64,000 nt of DNA, from assembly GCA_933228675.1 (NCBI GenBank), contig OW121741.1, positions 137,419,858-137,483,857 of the forward strand, read 5' to 3'. Source of the stretch: Stomorhina lunata. Lineage: Eukaryota; Arthropoda; Insecta; Diptera; Rhiniidae. The notes beneath the pieces are model-generated. The model did not search any database. It was not told the origin of the DNA and saw only the letters and a list, made by a program, of their open reading frames with translations. Within the stretch, counting starts at the first letter, position 1; each line of letters begins with the position of its first letter. The translations under genes were made by a program, and so were the position numbers. Positions 1 through 11,639 of the stretch are shown here, in pieces.

Positions 1-388
1 TTTTTCTATAGAAAAATTTTCGCTAAAAAAATTTTTCTATAGAAAAATTTTCGCTAAAGAAATTTTTCTATAGAAAAATTTTCGCTAAAAAAATTTTTCT
101 ATAAAAAAATTTTCGATAAAAGAAATTATTCTATAAAAAAATGTTCGATAAAAAAAGATTTTTTATGGAAAAATTTTCGATTAAAAAAAATGTTATAGAC
201 AAGTTTTCCATAAAAAGTTTTCCTATAGAAAAATACTTTTCTATAGAAAATTTTTCGATAAAACCATTTTTCTACAGAAAAAATTTCGATAAAAGTCTTT
301 TATTTTTTTATTTTTCAATTAAAATTTTTTTTTTTTTTTGTAGAAACATTTTCAATAAAAAAGTTTTCTGTAGAAAAATTTTCAATAG
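1..388. repeat. 31-bp tandem array, CTATAGAAAA family
   Basis: The first units are almost identical and recur every 31 bp (CTATA at 6, 37 and 68). Each holds the core TTTCTATAGAAA followed by ATTTTCGCTAAAAAA. After about base 110 the units decay, with CGCTAA becoming CGATAA. The array runs off the left edge of the window, so its full size is unknown. A long open frame across it is a by-product of the repeat. Confidence 0.95.
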
Positions 389-411
389 TAATAATTCGTA
401 TCAAATTATAC

Positions 412-503
412 ATAATGTGTGGTTTTCGCTGTGTCGAGAAATAGGGATAATCCTCTTGATGAGATGGCCTAACCCGCCATCGAAACGCGTCGATGAAAGG
501 TTT
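412..503 (+). mobile_element. Fragment of foldback element family (copy 1)
   Basis: This matches the right arm of the foldback element at 1201-1760. Shared blocks include GGGATAATCCTC, GAGATGGCCTAACC and GAAACGCGTCGA, with scattered substitutions. Only part of one arm is present, between two CTATAGAAAA arrays. It carries no coding capacity. Confidence 0.8.
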
Positions 504-639
504 TTTTTGATTTTATTAAAAAACTATTTATTACAATAATAAATAATTGCAATAAATTGGGATAATTAGTGCAATACACTACAATAAAACTTTTTAATTA
601 AATGTTTGATGTCCCAAAATTTTGATAAACCTTTTTAAG

Positions 640-1158
640 AAATTTGTTTCTATAGAAAAATCTTCAAAAAAAATTTGTAATTTCAATAAAAAATGTTTTC
701 TGTTGGAAAATTTTAGATAATTTTTTTTTTTTTTATAGAAAAATTTTCAGTAAATATATTTTTTGTGAAAAATTCTCAATAAGAAAATTTCTAAAAAATT
801 TTTGATAACAAAATTTTCTATAGAAATATTTTTGTTAAAAACAAATTTCTATAAACAATTTTTGTTAAAAAAAATTTAATATACGAAAATTTTTGATAAA
901 AAAAATTTCTATAGAAAAATTTTTAATATTAAAATTTCCCTACAAAAAAATTTTTTAATGGAAAATTTTTCTATAAAAAAAATTTTCGATTGAAAACTTT
1001 TTGATAGAAAAATTTTCTATGGAAAAATTTTTGATAAAAAAAATTCAATAAAAACATTTTTGATAAAAAAAAATTTCTATAGAAAAATTTTTGATAAAAA
1101 AATTTTCTATAGAAAATTTTTAATAAAAAAAATTTTAAAAATAAGCTGAATGCATGCA
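640..1158. repeat. Degenerate ~30-bp array, CTATAGAAAA family
   Basis: Diverged units combine AAATTTTCTATAGAAAA with ATTTTTGATAAAAAA. Period is about 30 bp with many small indels. It abuts the foldback element on its left, and the same unit type resumes on the right at 1761. This suggests that the element inserted into an array or that the array grew from its flank. Confidence 0.85.
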
Positions 1159-1200
1159 GTTTTATCAAAAAATAACAAAATTGTCGGGATGTAAATATTA

Positions 1201-1760
1201 TTCAAAAAGAATCACTATTCGCATTTGATCCCATATCTGTTACATTTATTTGTTAATGTAACAGACCAATTTTTTTGATAAAAAGCCCAAAATTGTTTGC
1301 TGAGAAACCAAAATTCCTCGACGCGTTCCAATGATTGGTTAGGCCATCTCTTCAGGAGGATTATCCCCAATTTAGACAGATCGAAAATCTCGCATTCATA
1401 CTTATTTACAAACAAAACTTTTTAGAATTATGTTTATAAACCATAAGTAAAAGAGTAGATCACACTTCCCACATTCTTGCTGCAGCCGTTGGCTACTATA
1501 TGCAGAAGGTTTTTACTTATGGTTTATGAACATAATTCTAAAAAGTTTTGTTTGTAAATAAGTATTAATGCGAGGTTTTCGATCTGTCTAAATTGGGGAT
1601 AATCCTCCTGAAGAGATGGCCTAACCAACCATAGAAACGCGTCGAGGAATTTTGGTTTCTCCGCAAACAATTTTTGGCTTTTTATCAATAAATTGATCTG
1701 TTACATTAATAAATAAATGTAACAGGTTTGGGATCAAATGCGAATAGTGATTCTCTTTGA
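1201..1760. mobile_element. Foldback (long inverted repeat) element, copy 2, most complete
   Basis: Two arms of about 250 bp (1201-1451 and 1510-1760) are reverse complements of each other with few mismatches, around a central stretch of about 58 bp that is not palindromic. The outer ends read TTCAAAAAGAATCACTATTC on the left and the inverse on the right. Both arms carry the family block GAGATGGCCTAACC (or its inverse) and a GGGATCAAATGCGAATAG block. The sequence just outside the left end (1159-1200, containing AATTGTCGGGATG) is also found outside the copy near 36250, so the ancestral element may be longer. No transposase is present. The structure fits a non-autonomous foldback or MITE-like element. 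No target-site duplication could be read because the flanks are repetitive. Confidence 0.85.
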
Positions 1761-1990
1761 AAAAATTTTTTATAAAAAATATTTTGATAAAAAAATGTTC
1801 TATAAAAAATTTTTTGATAAAAAAATTTTCTATAGAAAAATTTTTAATGAAAAAATTTTCTATAGAAAAATTATTTATAAAAGAAATTTTCTATAGAAAA
1901 ATTTTTGATAAAATCATTTTCTATAGAAAAATTTTTTATAAAAACATTTTTTTAGAAAAATTATTGTATTTAAAAAAAAACAAAAATAAA
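1761..1990. repeat. ~30-bp array, CTATAGAAAA family
   Basis: Seven or so units of AAATTTTCTATAGAAAA plus TTTTTGATAAAAA directly follow the foldback element. The array then fades into sequence containing AGAACTACA, which also occurs just beyond the array that ends at 25110. Confidence 0.9.
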
Positions 1991-3090
1991 GTAGAAAACT
2001 TTTTCTTTCAAGACATCAGAACTACATATATTAAAAAAAAAAACAATTTTAGTAAAAAAGTATGTATATAAAAAGTATAGATTAAAATAAACAATTTTGA
2101 TACAATAGGATAGCGCCAAGAAAGTAAAGTATAATTTACTAAGATACATAACACGGTTGTTTTACCATAAAGATAATCATAGATTTTTATGGAAGAACTA
2201 AAATGGAATAACTAAAATTTTAGTACCCTAAATTTGTACTATCCTAATTAATACACAAATAATCATTTGAATATACATGAGTTTAAATAGCAAAACAATA
2301 AAGCAAATAACAATCACTCAATTACATGTCTGATTTAAAACTGCAATAAAATAAATAACAAATAAATATATTTAAATTAATGGACAATATAAAGTCACTT
2401 AATAGATTTTCATAAAAAAGGAACAATTACAAAAGCGATTGATTACAAATTGAGTTCAATTACAAAAAACAACATAAAAACATCTAACGAAAATTAAATT
2501 ATAAAATAAAACAAAATTTTTCAAACACGAATTAAAACTTTGTGAAATTAAAATGTAATCGGAAGCAGTAAAATTTTTTTTGGAAAATTCCAGCAAAAGT
2601 TAATTAAAAATTTTTATTTAATAAAATGTTAAAAATTGTTTTAAAATGGAGGTTTAATTTAAATTATGGTTACGCTATTATTTTATTCATTTATTTTGAT
2701 TTTAATAAGCCCTTGACATATTTCTTTAATGTATTTAAATTAATTTTCTCAGAAATTTTCATATACTTTCCTTTAAAAATCTTAGGTTCGCAATTCCATG
2801 GAAAATACATAATCTACCAAATGAATAAAGTAAAATCAGCTTATTATACTTAAGTCTGAATGTGGTATCTATTCATGTCATTCCAAAGAAATCGCATTAA
2901 AATACTGAAAAATTGTAAAGAAAAGTTAACAACATAAAAACATGTAACAATTTTTAAGCAGAAATAACTTTTTTTTACATATTAGCCAGAACAATTGTAA
3001 AAAATATATTCAAAATTTCCAATAGTCAAGGAAATTAAAATACGTGCAGAAAGAAACTTAATTGAAAATAACACTAGATCTTAAAACTCC
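1991..3090. other. AT-rich unique sequence, no gene seen
   Basis: About 1.1 kb of non-repetitive AT-rich DNA. Short open frames exist, for example 2626-2853 on the plus strand, but they have the codon content expected of random AT-rich sequence and no recognisable domain. Nothing else could be supported. Confidence 0.6.
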
Positions 3091-4625
3091 AAAATTTTTA
3101 TATAAAAAATAGTAAAATTTTGAAAATGTTCCTATAAAAATTGTAAAATTTTGAAAATGTTCCTATAAAAATTGTAAAATTTTGAAAATTTTTCTATAAA
3201 AATAGTAAAATTTTGAAAATTTTCCTATAAAATAGTAAAATTTTGAAAATTTTCCTATAAAAATAGTAAAATTTTGAAAATTTTCCTATAAAAATAGTAA
3301 AATTTTGAAAATTTTCCTATAAAAATAGTAAAATTTTGAAAATTTTCATATAAAAATAGTAAAATTTTGAAAATTTTCATATAAAAATAGTAAAATTTTG
3401 AAAATTTGTCTATAAAAATAGTAAAATTTTGAAAATTTTCTTTTAAAAATAGTAAAATTTTGAAAATTTTTCTATAAAAATAGTAAAATTTTCCTATCAA
3501 AATAGAAAAATTTTGAAAATTTGCCTATAAAAATAGTAAAATTTTGAAAATTTTCCTATAAAAATAGTAAAATTTTGAAAATTTTACTATAAAAATAGTA
3601 AAATTTTGAAAATATTCCTATAAAAATAGTAAAATTTTGAAAATTTTCCTATAAAAATAGTAAAATTTTCCTATAAAAATAGTAAAATTTTGATAATTTT
3701 CCTATAAAAATTGTAAAATTTTAAAACTTTTCCTATAAAATAGTAAAATTTTGAAAATTTTTCTATATATATAGAATAGTAAAATTTTGAAAATTTTCCT
3801 ATAAAAATAGTAAAATTTTGAAAATTTTCCTATAAAAATAGTAAAATTTTGAAAATTTTCCTATAAAAATAGTAAAATTTTGAAAATTTTCCTATAAAAA
3901 TAGTAAAATTTTGAAAATTTTCCTAAAAAAATAGTAAAATTTTGAAAATTTTCCTATAAAAATAGTAAAATTTTGAAAATTTTCCTATAAAAATAGTAAA
4001 ATTTTAAAAATTTTCCTATAAAAATAATAAAATTTTGAAAATTTTCCTATAAAAATAGTAAAATTTTGAAACTTTTTCTATAAAAATAGTAAAATTTTGA
4101 AAATTTTCCTATAAAAATAGTAAAATTTTGAAAATTTTCCTATAAAAATAGTAAAATTTTGAAAATTTTCCTATAAAAATAGTAAAATTTTGAAAATTTT
4201 CCTTTTAAAATAGTAAAATTTTTCAAATTTTCCTATAAAAATAGTAAAACTTTAAAAAATTTTTTATATGAAAAAAAAATAAAGCTTTTCTATAAAAATA
4301 TCAACATTTTTATAATTTTCCTATAAAAATATTAAAATTTTGAAAATTTTCCTATAAAAATAGTAAAGCTTTGAAAATTTTCCTATAAAAATAGTGAAAT
4401 TTTTAAAATTTTGGTAGAAAAATAGTAACATATTTAAAATTTTGCTATGAAAATAGAAACATTTTAAATGTTTCTTATAAAGATAGTAAAATTTTGAAAA
4501 TTTTCCTTTTAAAATAGTAAAATTTTGAAATTTTTCCTATAAAAATAGCAAATATTTTAAAATTTTCCTACAAAAACAGAAAAATTTTGAAAGTTTTTCT
4601 CTAAAAATAGCAAAATTTTAATAAG
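3091..4625 (+). repeat. 31-bp tandem array, TAGTAAAA variant (array A)
   Basis: Roughly 48 units, each containing CCTATAAAAATAGTAAAA followed by TTTTGAAAATTTT. Spacing of 31 bp was checked at 3555 and 3586. The middle part is fairly homogeneous and both edges decay. The unit differs from the arrays at 5588 and 9665 by T rather than C in TAGTAAAA. It lies in the same orientation as 9665-11625 and opposite to 5588-7483. Confidence 0.97.
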
Positions 4626-5587
4626 AAAAATTTACAAAATATTTTCATGCAAATGTTTTCCTCTGCATTTTTGCTTTTGTTTTGCACTATTTTCACCTGA
4701 CAAATAAAAACCCATACAGGTTGCATGTTGTATGATTCAATACCGATACAACCAAACTGTAAGTGAAACCTCAAAAACCGAAATCAGTTTATCTCTTAAT
4801 ACCGCCAAACCATAAGAACAGCGGAAAAAAGAAATTTTATTCATAAGTAATTCTTTGTTATTCTCTCACTAATGCTCGGGTTTTTCAATTTTTCATTTTT
4901 CCAGGTTTTGTAACAGAAAAGATTTAAATAAAGTTTTCAAAATTCAAATACTTTTTGCTAACAATTTTCTTTGCCTCTTATCCTCAAGTTTCTGTTCAAA
5001 TATTCAAAATATGGCAGCTGGATTTACTTGCTTGTGCTTTAAGCAGGAACAAGAAAAAGGGAGCAAAATAACAAAATTAGCTTTGTTATATCCTTGATTA
5101 GCCGGTTGGTAATTATTAAAACAAATTCAGATTAAGCAAGTGAAAATTTTTCATAATTTTTGTTAGTTTTTTTATGTTTTTGACTTTAGCTTCAGCAAAC
5201 ATTAATAATCAAGATAAAGGTTTAGCGGCTAATGTTGAAGATCTTGAGCTAAAAAAAGGAGTGTAAATATGTGAAAAGTTTGTTTGTCTAATTAACATTT
5301 ATTTATCTTAATGATAATTAAGTTTTCAACATTAATTGTTGGCGTAAGTTTCAGGTTTTTTGCTTAATTAATGCAGGAGAAACCAAAACTTTTGGAGTTT
5401 TTATTTTGCTTAGCCCTCAGGAAAGGTCTAGACCATTTTGTTTTGTACATATTTGATTTGATAATTTTTATAATTAGTATGAAAGAGTCTAAAAATAATT
5501 ACAAACACAATCTAGATAATTTTCAAAGGGATATTAGTTGTTAACTTAACAATTTCTTTTATATACATATATTTTCAGAACAGTTTC
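4626..5587. other. Unique spacer between inverted arrays
   Basis: Non-repetitive AT-rich DNA of about 960 bp separating two arrays of opposite orientation. It holds a 28-codon open frame at 5011-5097 beginning MAAGFTCLCFKQ and a possible 39-bp exon at 4720-4758 between CATACAG and GTAAGTG. Neither is strong enough to call as a gene. Nothing else was recognised. Confidence 0.5.
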
Positions 5588-7483
5588 CTTTTTTATAGGA
5601 ATATTTTGCTTCTTTTATAGGAAAATTTTTCTATTTTTATAGGAAAATTTTTAAAACTTTGCTTTTTTTTTAGAAAAATGTTCAAAATTTTCAAAATTTT
5701 GCTATTTTATAGGAAGATTTTCAAAAATTTGCTATTTTTATAGGAAAATTTTCAAAATGTTGCTATTTTTATAGGAAAATTTTCAAAATTTTGCTATTTT
5801 TATAGGAAAATTTTCAAAATTTTGCTATTTTTATAGGAAAATTTTCAAAATTTTGCTATTTTTATAGGAAAATTTTCAAAATTTTGCTATTTTTATAGGA
5901 AAATTTTCAAAATTTTGCTATTTTTATAGGAAAATTTTCAAAATTTTGCTATTTTTATAGGAAAATTTTCAAAATTTTGCTATTTTTATAGGAAAATTTT
6001 CAAAATTTTGCTATTTTTATAGGAAAATTTTCAAAATTTTGCTATTTTTATAGGAAAATTTTCAAAATTTTGCTATTTTTATAGGAAAATTTTCAAAATT
6101 TTGCTATTTTTATAGGAAAATTTTCAAAATTTTGCTATTTTTATAGGAAAATTTTCAAAATTTTGCTATTTTTATAGGAAAATTTTCAAAATTTTGCTAT
6201 TTTTATAGGAAAATTTTCAAAATTTTGCTATTTTTATAGGAAAATTTTCAAAATTTTGCTATTTTTATAGGAAAATTTTCAAAATTTTGCTATTTTTATA
6301 GGAAAATTTTCAAAATTTTGCTATTTTTATAGGAAAATTTTCAAAATTTTGCTATTTTTATAGGAAAATTTTCAAAATTTTGCTATTTTTATAGGAAAAT
6401 TTTCAAAATTTTGCTATTTTTATAGGAAAATTTTCAAAATTTTGCTATTTTTATAGGAAAATTTTCAAAATTTTGCTATTTTTATAGGAAAATTTTTAAA
6501 ATTTTGCTATTTTTATAGGAAAATTTTCAAAATTTTGCTATTTTTATAGGAAAATTTTCAAAATTTTGCTATTTTTATAGGAAAATTTTCAAAATTTTGC
6601 TATTTTTATAGGAAAATTTTCAAAATTTTGCTATTTTTATAGGAAAATTTTCAAAATTTTGCTATTTTTATAGGAAAATTTTCAAAATTTTGCTATTTTT
6701 ATAGGAAAATTTTCAAAATAATTTTTATAGGAAAATTTTCAAATTTTTGCTATTTTTATAGGAAAATTTTTAAAAATTTTGATATTTTTATAGGAAAATT
6801 TTCCTGTTTTTATAGGAAAATTTTCCTTTTTTTATAGGAAAATTTTTATAGGAAAATTTTCCTATTTTTATAGGAAAATTTTCCTATTTTTATAGGAAAA
6901 TTTTCCTATTTTTATAGGAAAATTTTCCTATTTTTATAGGAAAATTTTCCTATTTTTATAGGAAAATTTTCTATTTTTATAGTAAAATTTTGCTATTATT
7001 GGAAATTTTTAAAAAATTTGCTATTTTTATAGGAAAATTTTCAAAATTTTGCTATTTTTATAGGAAATTTTTCAAAATTTTGCTATTTTTATAAAAAAAA
7101 AATTTCAAAATTTTGCTATTTTTATAGGAAGAATTTAAAAATTTTGGTATTTTTTTAGGAAAATTTTTAAAATTTTGGTATTTGTATAGGAACATTTTCA
7201 AAATGATTTTATTTTTATAGGAAAATTTTCAAAATTTTTCTATTTTTAAAGAAATATTCTAAAAAATTTTAAATTTTTATAGAAAAATTTTCAAAATTTT
7301 ACTATTTTTATAGGAAAATTTTTAAAATTTTGTTATTTTTATAGGAAAATTTTCAAAATTTTGCTATTTTTATAGGAAAATTCTAAAAATGTTGTTGATT
7401 TTATGGGAACATTTTCAAACTTTTGCTATTTTTGAAGAAACATTTTCAAAAGTTTGCTATTTTTAATAGAAAAATTTTTGTAT
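5588..7483 (-). repeat. 31-bp tandem array, TAGCAAAA variant (array B, inverted)
   Basis: About 60 units that read, on the minus strand, as CCTATAAAAATAGCAAAA plus TTTTGAAAATTTT. From 5771 to 6701 the ATAGGAAAA block recurs exactly 30 times at 31 bp with no net indel and almost no substitutions, a sign of recent amplification or strong homogenisation. At 6780-6980 a 22-bp sub-repeat (GGAAAATTTTCC plus TATTTTTATA) replaces the 31-bp unit. The distal end is degenerate. Confidence 0.98.
6780..6980 (-). repeat. 22-bp sub-array within array B
   Basis: Here the unit lacks the 9-bp CAAAATTTT module of the 31-bp repeat, leaving GGAAAATTTTCCTATTTTTA at a 22-bp period for several copies. It looks like a deletion derivative that was itself amplified. 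Confidence 0.85.
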
Positions 7484-7680
7484 TGCTATAAAAGTATTTC
7501 ACTTTTTTCGAATTTTCTTGTTTCTGTTTTGGTTTAGAAAAACGTAATGAAAACAATATATCAGCATAGAGCTTATTTAAATGAAGAGTGTCATAGGTTG
7601 AAATGGAACCTTGAAGAAAATTTAGGAAATGTGGTTTCGTTTAATGCTTAATTATTTAAAATCTGAAACAAATATTCGCA

Positions 7681-7995
7681 CTGGGGCCAAATTACCGCAT
7701 TCGATATCGATCGAAAACTCAGGCTTCTAAGCGAATATTGTGAAGTATACTTTAAGGATGTTCAAAGTTACTTCAATGCGAAGAGTTTATTGAAATTTGG
7801 TATCTATTTTGATTCGTTTTTAAAAATATATAGTTCAATTAAAACTCTTGCTCATCTTTAGGCAAATAACTTCAAAAAAATATAGTAAACTGTGCCTCTA
7901 TTAAATAATTTTGATTATCCTTAAAGTATGCTATACAAATGTTTTCAAAATATCTAAGATTTCGATCAATATCGAATGCCGTAATTTGGCCCCTG
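7681..7995. mobile_element. Non-autonomous element with inverted termini (315 bp), copy 1
   Basis: The ends are inverted repeats: CTGGGGCCAAATTAC at 7681 and the inverse ending GGCCCCTG at 7995, followed inward by CGATATCGATCGAAA or a close variant. A second inner inverted block (AAGTATACTTTAAGGAT near 7743 and its inverse near 7920) makes the termini about 80-100 bp long. A reverse-oriented copy lies at 59328-59655. No transposase and no clear target-site duplication were seen. The superfamily is uncertain. Confidence 0.8.
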
Positions 7996-9664
7996 TTAGA
8001 TATTTAATTAAAAAGATTTGGTAAAAAAAAATGTGTCATATTTTAAGGTGACCCGAATTTAATTATATAATCTTATTATATAAAGTATTTTTATCATTTT
8101 TTAACTAAGTTTAGAGTATAGAATTTACTATTTAATACTACAAGGTCAATTTTCTCAAAACTCCCTAAAATATGCAATCAAATTTCCTACAAAATGACTT
8201 TAATTTGGATACGAATCGACAGAGGGAATTCTTACCCTAGTTTTCAATACTGTCGTTGATTTTGGTGTGAAATTTATGCTTTACTACAACAGCAATATAT
8301 TAATATTTTTTGACTTAAGCTACTTTTCATGGAAATGAAGTGACAAGGCAACAAAGTCATTTAAAAATTTTACACTTAAACACACACTCATATCTACATC
8401 AAATGGCATAAACTCACCAGCTAAACCTATACAGGCACACAAAATGCATTTATCCACAAACAACAGCTGCGGTCGTTGTGCCAACGAATTAACGCATTTC
8501 CCCCAAATACAGATCTAACCATTTACATTTTGTTTGACTGCAATTATGCAAGTTCATGTGAAGCTGTGCATGTGTGTGCTGATTTCAAATGAAATCATTA
8601 ATGACCTTAATGCAAACAATCATGTGCATTTGGTTTGCTAGAGTTAGTGGCTAAGAAAATTTACTAAAATCAGACGATTACAATTTCAAACCAATTCGTT
8701 TTGAGGTTATCAAATCCGTTGTTGAGATGGAAATGATTTTGCATACATCAAGTGAAGAGTAAAAAGTAATAAGAGAATTCACGAACAATTTCAGAAATGC
8801 TTACATTGATTTGGTTGTTAAGTTTCAAGCTCCATTTCTATAGCTTTAAGCCATAGTGAATTGTATTGTAGGTAATTAATAATTTTATTACACATAATTA
8901 ACCGCAAAAGTATTACCAATTAATTTTGAAGAGTTGACATTAAAACTTTAGATATTTCCTTTTAATATCTGCCTTGTTCTAAATTCTTTTTACAAGGTTA
9001 AATAAAAATTGCTTCATAAAAAGTTTCTAAATCATGTAATTTTAAGTACCAAGTTGTTGCTTTTTTAACTGCAACAACTACAATTATCATTTGCCTCGTT
9101 GTGATAATTACAACTACTACTTAAGTTTAAATATGTATATTTGAATGTTTGTGTGGTTAAGTGCTAAATACATACATATCAATTTGTGCATGCAACTTTT
9201 TGTTACAACATGTATATGCACGTATATATAAGTGTATACATACATGTATGCGTGTTTATGGCAATTTTCTCTTACAAAGTTATACTTTTACAATGACAAC
9301 ATGTACAATTAAAAATTTTTCGTTGAAATTAATTGTGTTGGCCATGAACTTAATTGTGACATTTACCACCACTTTTACCACAATCGTCATCATCATCAAC
9401 AGCAACATCAGCAGCACCAACATCGACGACGACAACAATCAGTGTACGCAGCCACTAGGCATAAGTAGCATAAGCAACATTTTGTATAAACGTTGACAAA
9501 AGTTTATGTACTTTTTAAATTAATTCATAAGCAAATTCAATTTCATTTACACATACAATCTTTATGTATATACACACACACATACTCACTTAAAGACTTA
9601 GTTTGTATGTGTGTAATTGGTGGTTTTGGAAACAGTTAAAATTAACACTAAACTAAACAAAACA
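7996..9664. other. Unique intronic or intergenic DNA, no gene seen
   Basis: About 1.7 kb of non-repetitive sequence, less AT-skewed than the arrays. It includes CA-rich stretches, a CAN-trinucleotide-rich patch (9370-9450) and short TG/CA runs near 9570. An open frame at 9161-9496 crosses the CAN patch but has no domain. The stretch 8440-8660 is of mixed composition with several TAAT motifs and could be a conserved non-coding element, which cannot be tested here. Confidence 0.5.
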
Positions 9665-11625
9665 TTTTCTATAAATAGCAAAATTCTGAAAACTTTCCTA
9701 TAAAATAGCAAATGTTTGCAAACATTTATATAAAATTACCAACAATTTTCCTATAAAAATAAAAAAAAATTAAAATTTCCTAAGATATTAACTTTTGAAA
9801 ATTCTACTATAAAAATAGCAAAGTTTTGAAAAATTTTTTATAAAAATAGTAAAATTTTTAAAGATCTCATATAAAAATTTTCGTATAAAATAAATAAATT
9901 TTGAAAATTTTCCAATTAAAAGAAACAAAACTTTGAAAAGTTGCTATTAAAATAGCAAAATTTTGACAATTTTCCTATAAAAATAGTAAAACTTTAAAAA
10001 TTTTCCTATAAAAATAGCAAAATTTTGAAAATTTTCTTATAAAAATAGCAAAATTTTGAAAATGTTCCTATAAAAATAGCAAAATTTTGATACTTTTCCT
10101 ATAAAAATAGCAAAATTTTGATAATTTTCTTATAAAAGTAGCAAAATTTTGAAAATTTTCCTATAAAAAAACAAAATTTTGAAAATTTTCCTATCGAAAT
10201 AGAACATTTTCCTATAAAAAAAACAAAATTTTGAAAATTATTCTATAAAAATAGCAAAATTTTGAAATGTTCCTAAAAAAGTGGCAAAATTTTGATAATT
10301 TTCCTATAAAAGTAGCAACATTTTGAAAATATTTCTATAAAAATAGCAATATTTTAAAAAATGTTCTATAAAAATAGCAAAATTTTGAAAATGTTCCTAT
10401 AAAAATAGCCAAATTTTGAATATTTTCCTATAAAAATAGCAAAATTTTGAACATTTTCCTATGAAAATAGCAAAATTTTGAAAATTTACATATAAAAATA
10501 GCAAAATTTTGAAAATTGTTCTATAAAAATAGCAAAATTTTGAAAATTTTTCTATCAAAATAGCAAAATTTTGAAAATTTTCCTATAAAAATACCAAAAT
10601 TTTGAAAATTTTCTTAAAAAAAATAGCAAAATTTTGAAAATTGTCCTGGAAAATTTTGAATACTGTCCTATCGAAATAGCAAAATTTTGAAAATTTTCCT
10701 ATAAAAATAGCAAAATTTTGAAAATTTTCCTATAAAAATAGCAAAATTTTGAAAATTTTCCTATAAAAATAGCAAAATTTTGAAAATTTTCCTATAAAAA
10801 TAGCAAAATTTTGAAAATTTTCCTATAAAAATAGCAAAATTTTGAAAACTTTCCTATAAAAATAGCAAAATTTTGAAAACTTTCCTATAAAAATAGCAAA
10901 ATTTTGAAAATTTTCCTATAAAAATAGCAAAATTTTGAAAACTTTCCTATAAAAATAGCAAAATTTTAAAAATTTTACTATAAAAATAACAAAATTTTGA
11001 AAATTTTCCTATAAAAATAGCAAAATTTTGAAAATTTTCCTATAAAAATAGCAAAAATTTTGAACATTTTCCTATAAAAATAGCAAAGTTTCGAAAATTT
11101 TTCTATAACAGTAGCAAAATTTTGAAAATATTCCTATAAACATAACAATATTTTGAAAATTTCTCTATGAAAATAGTAAAATTTGGAAAATTCTTCTATA
11201 AAAATAGAAAATCTTAAAAATTTCCTTATGAAAATAGTTAAATTTTGAAAATTTTCTTATAAAAATAGTAAAATTTTAAGAACTTTAGTATAACAATAGT
11301 AAAATTTTGAAAATTTTTCTATAGCTAAATTTTCAAAACTCTTCTAAAAATAAATAAAAATTTCGTCAAAAATAGTAAAATTTTAAAAAATTGTCTGTAG
11401 AAATTTTGATAATTTTCCTAGTGAAATTTTAAAAATTTTCGTTAAAAAAAAATTTATAAATTTTGAAAATTTTCCTATAAAATAGTAAAATTTTGAAAAT
11501 TTTCCTATAAAAATAGTAAAAATTTCAAAATTTTCTTATAAAAATAGTAAAATTTTAAAAATGTTTCCCATAGAAATAGCAATATTTTTAAAATTTTCCT
11601 ATAAAAAATAGTAAAATTTTGATAC
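9665..11625 (+). repeat. 31-bp tandem array, TAGCAAAA variant (array C)
   Basis: About 60 units containing CCTATAAAAATAGCAAAA plus TTTTGAAAATTTT. It has the same variant as array B (5588-7483) but the opposite orientation. The most homogeneous part is about 10675-11040; the edges are diverged and carry indels. Arrays B and C could pair as a very large stem-loop with a loop of about 2.2 kb. Confidence 0.97.
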
Positions 11626-11639
11626 AAGTTTGTGGATTT

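Noticed and set aside
141..539. 132-codon open frame at the left edge
   Set aside because: It runs through a CTATAGAAAA array and into a foldback fragment; the string GIILLMRWPN near its end is the translated foldback repeat and recurs on the other strand at 1215-1415.
7681..7995. Assigning the GGGGCCAAATTAC family to the hAT or P superfamily by its CAGGGG end
   Set aside because: One end reads CTGGGG in both copies and no matching 8-bp target duplication is present at either copy.
9161..9496. 111-codon plus-strand frame
   Set aside because: Crosses TG/CA runs and a CAN trinucleotide patch; no domain and no sign of codon constraint.
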